From the NCBI GenBank assembly GCA_049423065.1, contig JBMSQB010000071.1:1-24759 (forward strand): a stretch of DNA of 24,759 nt. Direction: 5' to 3'. Below the pieces are notes generated by a model. It saw only the letters and a program-made list of their open reading frames with translations. It had not been told where the DNA came from and ran no database searches. The stretch comes from SYIM01 sp041182885. GTDB taxonomy: Bacteria > Pseudomonadota > Gammaproteobacteria > Burkholderiales > Burkholderiaceae_E. Made by a program: the position numbers and the translations under genes. The stretch's first letter is position 1. Every line of letters begins with the position of its first letter. Positions 21,322 through 24,759 of this stretch are shown here, one piece after another.

Positions 21322-22566
21322 ATGCCCAACTATCTCTTCATTCACCAGAACTTTCCTGGCCAATACCGGCATCTGGCACCGGCCCTGGCACGGGTCCCGT
21401 CCAATCGTGTCGTCGCCATCCGGATCGGCGAAAGCGTTCGCTGGCAGGGGGTCGAGGTCATCGGCTATCAGGTCAAGCCGCCGAGCGATACCACCTCGCA
21501 TCCGTGGCTCGCAGATCTTCATCCCAAGCTCGTGCGGGCCGAGGCGCTTGCACGAAAAGCCGCGGAGCTGAAACAGCAGGGGTTCCAGCCCGATGCCATC
21601 ATCGGCCATCCGGGATGGGGCGAAACGCTGCTTCTGAAGGAAATCTGGCCCAACGCGCCGATCGGCCTGTACTGCGAGTTTTACTACAGCAGTCAGGGCG
21701 CAGACGTGGGTTTCGACCCCGAGTTTCCTTCGGCCGCTGACCCCCTTTTAAATGGCGGCCGGCTGCGCGTCAAAAATGTCAATCAGTTGCTCGCGCTCGA
21801 AGACGCGACGTGCGGCGTCTCGCCCACGCAATGGCAGAAAAGCCTCTATCCCAGGCGGGTGCAGCCAACAATCGATGTCATCCACGACGGCATCGATACC
21901 GATGCGCTTCGCCCGAACCCCTCGGTCGTCATGAAACTGCGCGACAAGATGACATTGAGCCGCGACGATGAAATCATCACCTTCGTCAACCGCAATCTTG
22001 AACCTTATCGCGGCTATCACGTGTTCATGCGCGCGCTTCCCGAACTGCTTCGCCAACGGCCGAACGCGCGGGTGCTGATCGTGGGGGGTGACGGAACCAG
22101 CTATGGCGCAGCCCCACCTCGCGGCAAAACCTGGCGCGGACTCTTTCTTGATGAAGTGCGCGACCAGCTCGATATGTCACGCGTGCATTTCGTGGGCCGG
22201 CTCGCCTACGCGGATTTCGTTCAGCTCCTGCAACTCAGCCGCGTGCATGTCTATCTCACCTACCCGTTCGTGCTGAGCTGGAGCCTGCTCGAATCCATGA
22301 GCATTCAGTGCGCAATTGTGGCGTGCCGTACCGCCCCGGTCGAGGAAGTGATCACTGATCGCGAACACGGCCTGCTGGTTGATTTCTTCGACCAGCGAGC
22401 GCTGGTCGAGTCAGTGTGCGAGTTGCTCGATGACGCAGCCTTGCGCGAGCGGCTGGGTTCGAGCGCGCGAGCCCGGGTCGAACAGGACTTTGATTTGAAG
22501 CGACGCTGCCTGCCCGCGCAGCTTGGCTGGGTGTCATCCGTGATGTCCGCCAGCCACAACGCCTGA
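21322..22566 (+). CDS. Glycosyltransferase family 4-like protein
   Basis: This 414-aa cytoplasmic GT-B fold enzyme is the only clear plus-strand gene. It starts with the family-typical MPNYLFIHQNFPGQYRHLAP, which fixes the ATG at 21322 even though GAGG sits very close to it. The N-terminal Rossmann half includes IIGHPGWGETLLLKEIWPNA and IGLYCEFYYSS. The C-terminal nucleotide-sugar half has FVNRNLEPYRGYHVFMRALP, RVLIVGGDGTSYG, VHFVGRLAYADFVQLLQLS and YPFVLSWSLLESMS. The latter corresponds to the E-x7-E region: the second Glu is kept (about residue 324) and the first is replaced by Phe. The acceptor and sugar are unknown. It starts 107 bp from the dockerin-like gene, divergently, and ends 56 bp from the calpain-RTX gene, convergently. 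That placement inside the surface-protein cluster suggests it may glycosylate these proteins or build an associated glycan. Confidence 0.9.
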   Translation: MPNYLFIHQNFPGQYRHLAPALARVPSNRVVAIRIGESVRWQGVEVIGYQVKPPSDTTSHPWLADLHPKLVRAEALARKAAELKQQGFQPDAIIGHPGWGETLLLKEIWPNAPIGLYCEFYYSSQGADVGFDPEFPSAADPLLNGGRLRVKNVNQLLALEDATCGVSPTQWQKSLYPRRVQPTIDVIHDGIDTDALRPNPSVVMKLRDKMTLSRDDEIITFVNRNLEPYRGYHVFMRALPELLRQRPNARVLIVGGDGTSYGAAPPRGKTWRGLFLDEVRDQLDMSRVHFVGRLAYADFVQLLQLSRVHVYLTYPFVLSWSLLESMSIQCAIVACRTAPVEEVITDREHGLLVDFFDQRALVESVCELLDDAALRERLGSSARARVEQDFDLKRRCLPAQLGWVSSVMSASHNA

Positions 22567-22573
22567 GCAGATT

Positions 22574-22605
22574 CATCCGGCACGGCGAAACGCCGCTCCC
22601 GGATG
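22574..22605. terminator. Bidirectional hairpin between convergent genes
   Basis: CATCCGG pairs with CCGGATG (7 bp) and encloses an inner perfect 5-bp stem CGGCG-AAA-CGCCG, with small internal loops (CA/CTC) between them. It starts 8 bp past the glycosyltransferase stop and ends 18 bp before the stop of the minus-strand gene, so it serves both. There is no T-tract on either side. Confidence 0.6.
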
Positions 22606-22622
22606 TGCTCGTTCGCTACACC

Positions 22623-24759
22623 TTACTGCACATAGGTGTAGGGCGTTGCGAGACTGCTCAACTGCCCGCTGAATCCACCCACCGCAAACTCGATCATCTC
22701 TGCGTCAAACACCGCCGCTATCGATCCGCTTGCGATCTCGCGAATCACATAGCCCGTGGTCACCGATTCATCGAACGCACGCGCGAGCGCCATCTGCTCA
22801 GGCGTTGCAAGCAGAATCTCGAATGCCGACCGGGCGCCGTTCACCCACACCGAATCCTTGTCGCCTGCGCCAGCAAGAAAAATATCGCCGTCGCCCATGC
22901 CAGCGAAGCGATCGTTGCCGTCATCACCGTAGAACACATTGACCCCGCGCGAGGCGAAATTCGTCTCGCCCGACAAAATGCCGATCAGCAGGTCATCGCC
23001 CTCACCACCCAGGTAGGTATCGTCGCCCGTGCTGTCCTTGTAGCGGTCGCTGGTTCCATCGCCACGCGAATCAAAGGTGTTGTCATCGGCGTTACCCGTG
23101 ATGAGCGGAGACTCGGCAGCAGTGTCGCCATCACGCCCCAAGTCGATGCCGGAGGCCTTCTCGAGTTCAGCCTCCTGCTGCGGCGTGAGCGGCTCGCCCA
23201 CCACGATCTCGCCCTTGTTCTCACCTGACTCGTGGAGCAGGATGGCGCCGCTGTTCAGAACGGTGACAGTCGCCACACCATCATCGCCAAACTGCAGATA
23301 GAGCAGATACTTGGGAGCGGTGGGGGTTGAATCGGGCGCCTTCACCACCGCGGTGAACTCAATGCCATCATCAAAGTCATAGAGATTGATCGGATAGGTC
23401 TCGGCCGGCTCACCGTCCTCAATGACCAGTTCGATGGTAATCGGGAGATAGGTCGCTACCCCGTTGCTTTGGCCAGTAAGCAGCACCAGATCGCCGTACG
23501 GATCGGCATAGAGGTCAGGCGCGCCGGCAATACCCTCGGCAAGAAAGAAAGGCTCTTCACCCAGTGCACCGCTGTCATTCACGTCGAAAAGGTATTCACC
23601 CTCCGCTTCGAGTTCTTCTTCGGCGCTGAGGTACTCGGAGCCAGCGAGTTGCCCGGTACTGTCGAAATACAGGACAAACAGGTCATCCTGGTTCTCATTC
23701 GACGCAGCAATGACCTCGAATCCCAAAACGGTAGTGCCGTCGGAATCGAAAATAAACTGCGCACCCTTGGCTGAAGCCTCGAAAGTATCGTGATTGACCT
23801 TGGTGGCAACGCCGCCAACGTTATGGGTCAGCGGCACATAGCTGCTTTTCGGCTCACCAAACTTTCCAACCCGCCAGTAGCCTTCGGAATCAATGAACAT
23901 GACCGCACCGGTCGCGGTATCGATGTTGACGGAATGCGCCTCGGGGTACTCCTTGGTGTTGATCACGTTCGCGGCCAATCCGTCATCAACCTTGGCACTC
24001 CCCACTTCACCGACTTCCTTTACGGGGGTAAACACGATGTTGCCGCCGGTGACTGCGGCGGGCAGGCCGAGCGCAACGCTCACGCCGACTTCCTTTTCAG
24101 TGTCACCGGTGATATCCACAGCGCCGGATGGCTGGAAGACGAACTTGACGTTCGAAACTGCCTTGGCGGCCTCCACTGCTCCAAGGAATGTATCGACCGT
24201 TGCCAACTTGATGGCCTGCAGGTACGTTGACAGATCCGCTGGACCACCCGCCTTGGGCGTGAGAAACACCTTGACTCCCGTCTCGTTCCCAGTGAGCTTG
24301 TAAAGCCCCTGGCGATCGTCTGCGGTGTCATTTGCGGTGTCGTTGTCCGCGTACGCCGTGGACACCCCTGCACCAATTTTCAGGAAACTTTGGGGAAGCG
24401 AATCATTGGCCTGGGTACTCTGCAGAACAGAAGCCGATGAGACAGGTTTGGCCGCAGCAGCTTTCTTGCTGCTCGCGGAATCGAAATAGCTGGTAACCCA
24501 CGTCGGGACCGTTGGGACCCGAAAAGCGAGGGACAACTGCGTGTTGGTCTTTATGGTGGTGAGGTTGTCTTCAAACGGAGAGACGTGAACCGTGCTGGTA
24601 GGCCCCCAGGGGTTGTAAATGGTGATGTTGGTGTTGGTTGCGTTCGTACGAACCGGGTCGAATCCTGTGTAAGCGTGGCCGCCGGTCCAGGCTGTTTTTC
24701 CGCCGATCTGCGATGAATAGCTGGAGCTAATATAGAAAGGGTGCCCGAAGTTCATGATG
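22623..24759 (-). CDS. Calpain-like (C2) cysteine protease with RTX C-terminus, 5' end outside window
   Basis: About 711 C-terminal residues are visible. The frame is open to the right edge, and the ATG at 24755 is internal because the sequence there is already mid-domain. Near the edge GGHAYTGFD (His codon 24675-24677) and IYNPWGP (Asn codon 24612-24614) match the His and Asn active-site boxes of calpain-type cysteine proteases (GHAYxV and RNPWG). The catalytic Cys would lie upstream, outside the window. A long acidic, beta-rich region follows, with EGYWRVGKFG and a glutamate-rich stretch (SAEEELEAEGEYLFDV). Then comes an RTX-like array at 23096-22845 and a post-RTX tail ending TPYTYVQ. RTX repeats imply type I export and calcium-dependent folding outside the cell. 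It could process other secreted proteins or act on external targets; the substrate is unknown. It converges on the glycosyltransferase gene. Confidence 0.85.
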   Translation of the reverse strand, partial: IMNFGHPFYISSSYSSQIGGKTAWTGGHAYTGFDPVRTNATNTNITIYNPWGPTSTVHVSPFEDNLTTIKTNTQLSLAFRVPTVPTWVTSYFDSASSKKAAAAKPVSSASVLQSTQANDSLPQSFLKIGAGVSTAYADNDTANDTADDRQGLYKLTGNETGVKVFLTPKAGGPADLSTYLQAIKLATVDTFLGAVEAAKAVSNVKFVFQPSGAVDITGDTEKEVGVSVALGLPAAVTGGNIVFTPVKEVGEVGSAKVDDGLAANVINTKEYPEAHSVNIDTATGAVMFIDSEGYWRVGKFGEPKSSYVPLTHNVGGVATKVNHDTFEASAKGAQFIFDSDGTTVLGFEVIAASNENQDDLFVLYFDSTGQLAGSEYLSAEEELEAEGEYLFDVNDSGALGEEPFFLAEGIAGAPDLYADPYGDLVLLTGQSNGVATYLPITIELVIEDGEPAETYPINLYDFDDGIEFTAVVKAPDSTPTAPKYLLYLQFGDDGVATVTVLNSGAILLHESGENKGEIVVGEPLTPQQEAELEKASGIDLGRDGDTAAESPLITGNADDNTFDSRGDGTSDRYKDSTGDDTYLGGEGDDLLIGILSGETNFASRGVNVFYGDDGNDRFAGMGDGDIFLAGAGDKDSVWVNGARSAFEILLATPEQMALARAFDESVTTGYVIREIASGSIAAVFDAEMIEFAVGGFSGQLSSLATPYTYVQ
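22845..23096 (-). repeat. RTX-like calcium-binding repeats of the calpain-like protein
   Basis: GNADDNTFD, STGDDTYLG, GGEGDDLLI, GDDGNDRFA, GMGDGDIFL and AGAGDKDSV are recognisable but interrupted RTX units. The array is less regular than the two others in this window. Confidence 0.78.

Overview
The window comes from a GC-rich Gram-negative bacterium. The outer-membrane TolC homologue, the HlyD/ABC transport pair, the WecA-type transferase and the codon usage fit a betaproteobacterium (Burkholderiales or Rhodocyclales), but no taxonomic marker is present, so this is inference. Almost all coding capacity is on the minus strand. It is devoted to one theme: making, secreting and perhaps glycosylating or processing large calcium-binding extracellular proteins through a type I secretion system (T1SS).

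Layout, right to left in the direction of minus-strand transcription: (1) 24759-22623, the 3' part of a calpain-like (C2 family) cysteine protease with a C-terminal RTX region; its 5' end lies outside the window. (2) 22566-21322, on the plus strand and convergent with (1), a GT4-type glycosyltransferase; a 32-bp cruciform hairpin lies between the two stop codons. (3) 21214-19415, a ~600-aa secreted-type protein with a C-terminal dockerin-like EF-hand module. (4) 19303-17258, a 681-aa RTX protein with a cohesin-like N-terminal beta domain. (5) 16953-7159, a 3264-aa RTX giant containing four ~90-aa beta repeats, two Calx-beta-like segments, a seven-repeat beta-propeller, a tandem pair of jelly-roll domains, two Ig-like/RTX units and a terminal RTX block. 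(6) 7048-4589, 4585-3266 and 3285-1786, the T1SS itself: an ABC transporter with a degenerate C39-like domain, an HlyD adaptor and a TolC-like outer-membrane channel, tightly packed. (7) 1608-487, a WecA/TagO-like polyprenyl-phosphate sugar-1-phosphate transferase, followed by a clear intrinsic terminator. (8) 344-1, the N-terminus of an unidentified protein running off the left edge.

Working model: the transporter exports the RTX giant and its smaller paralogue, which share a ~450-residue C-terminal block, and probably the calpain-RTX protein. The cohesin-like and dockerin-like proteins encoded side by side could bind each other and build a multi-protein surface assembly. The two glycosyltransferase-type genes may supply a surface glycan or decorate the adhesins. 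No LapG/LapD release system and no recognisable LapA-type retention module is visible, so how the giant is held or released is open; the calpain-like protease is one candidate. No tRNA, rRNA, CRISPR array, IS element or phage gene was seen.
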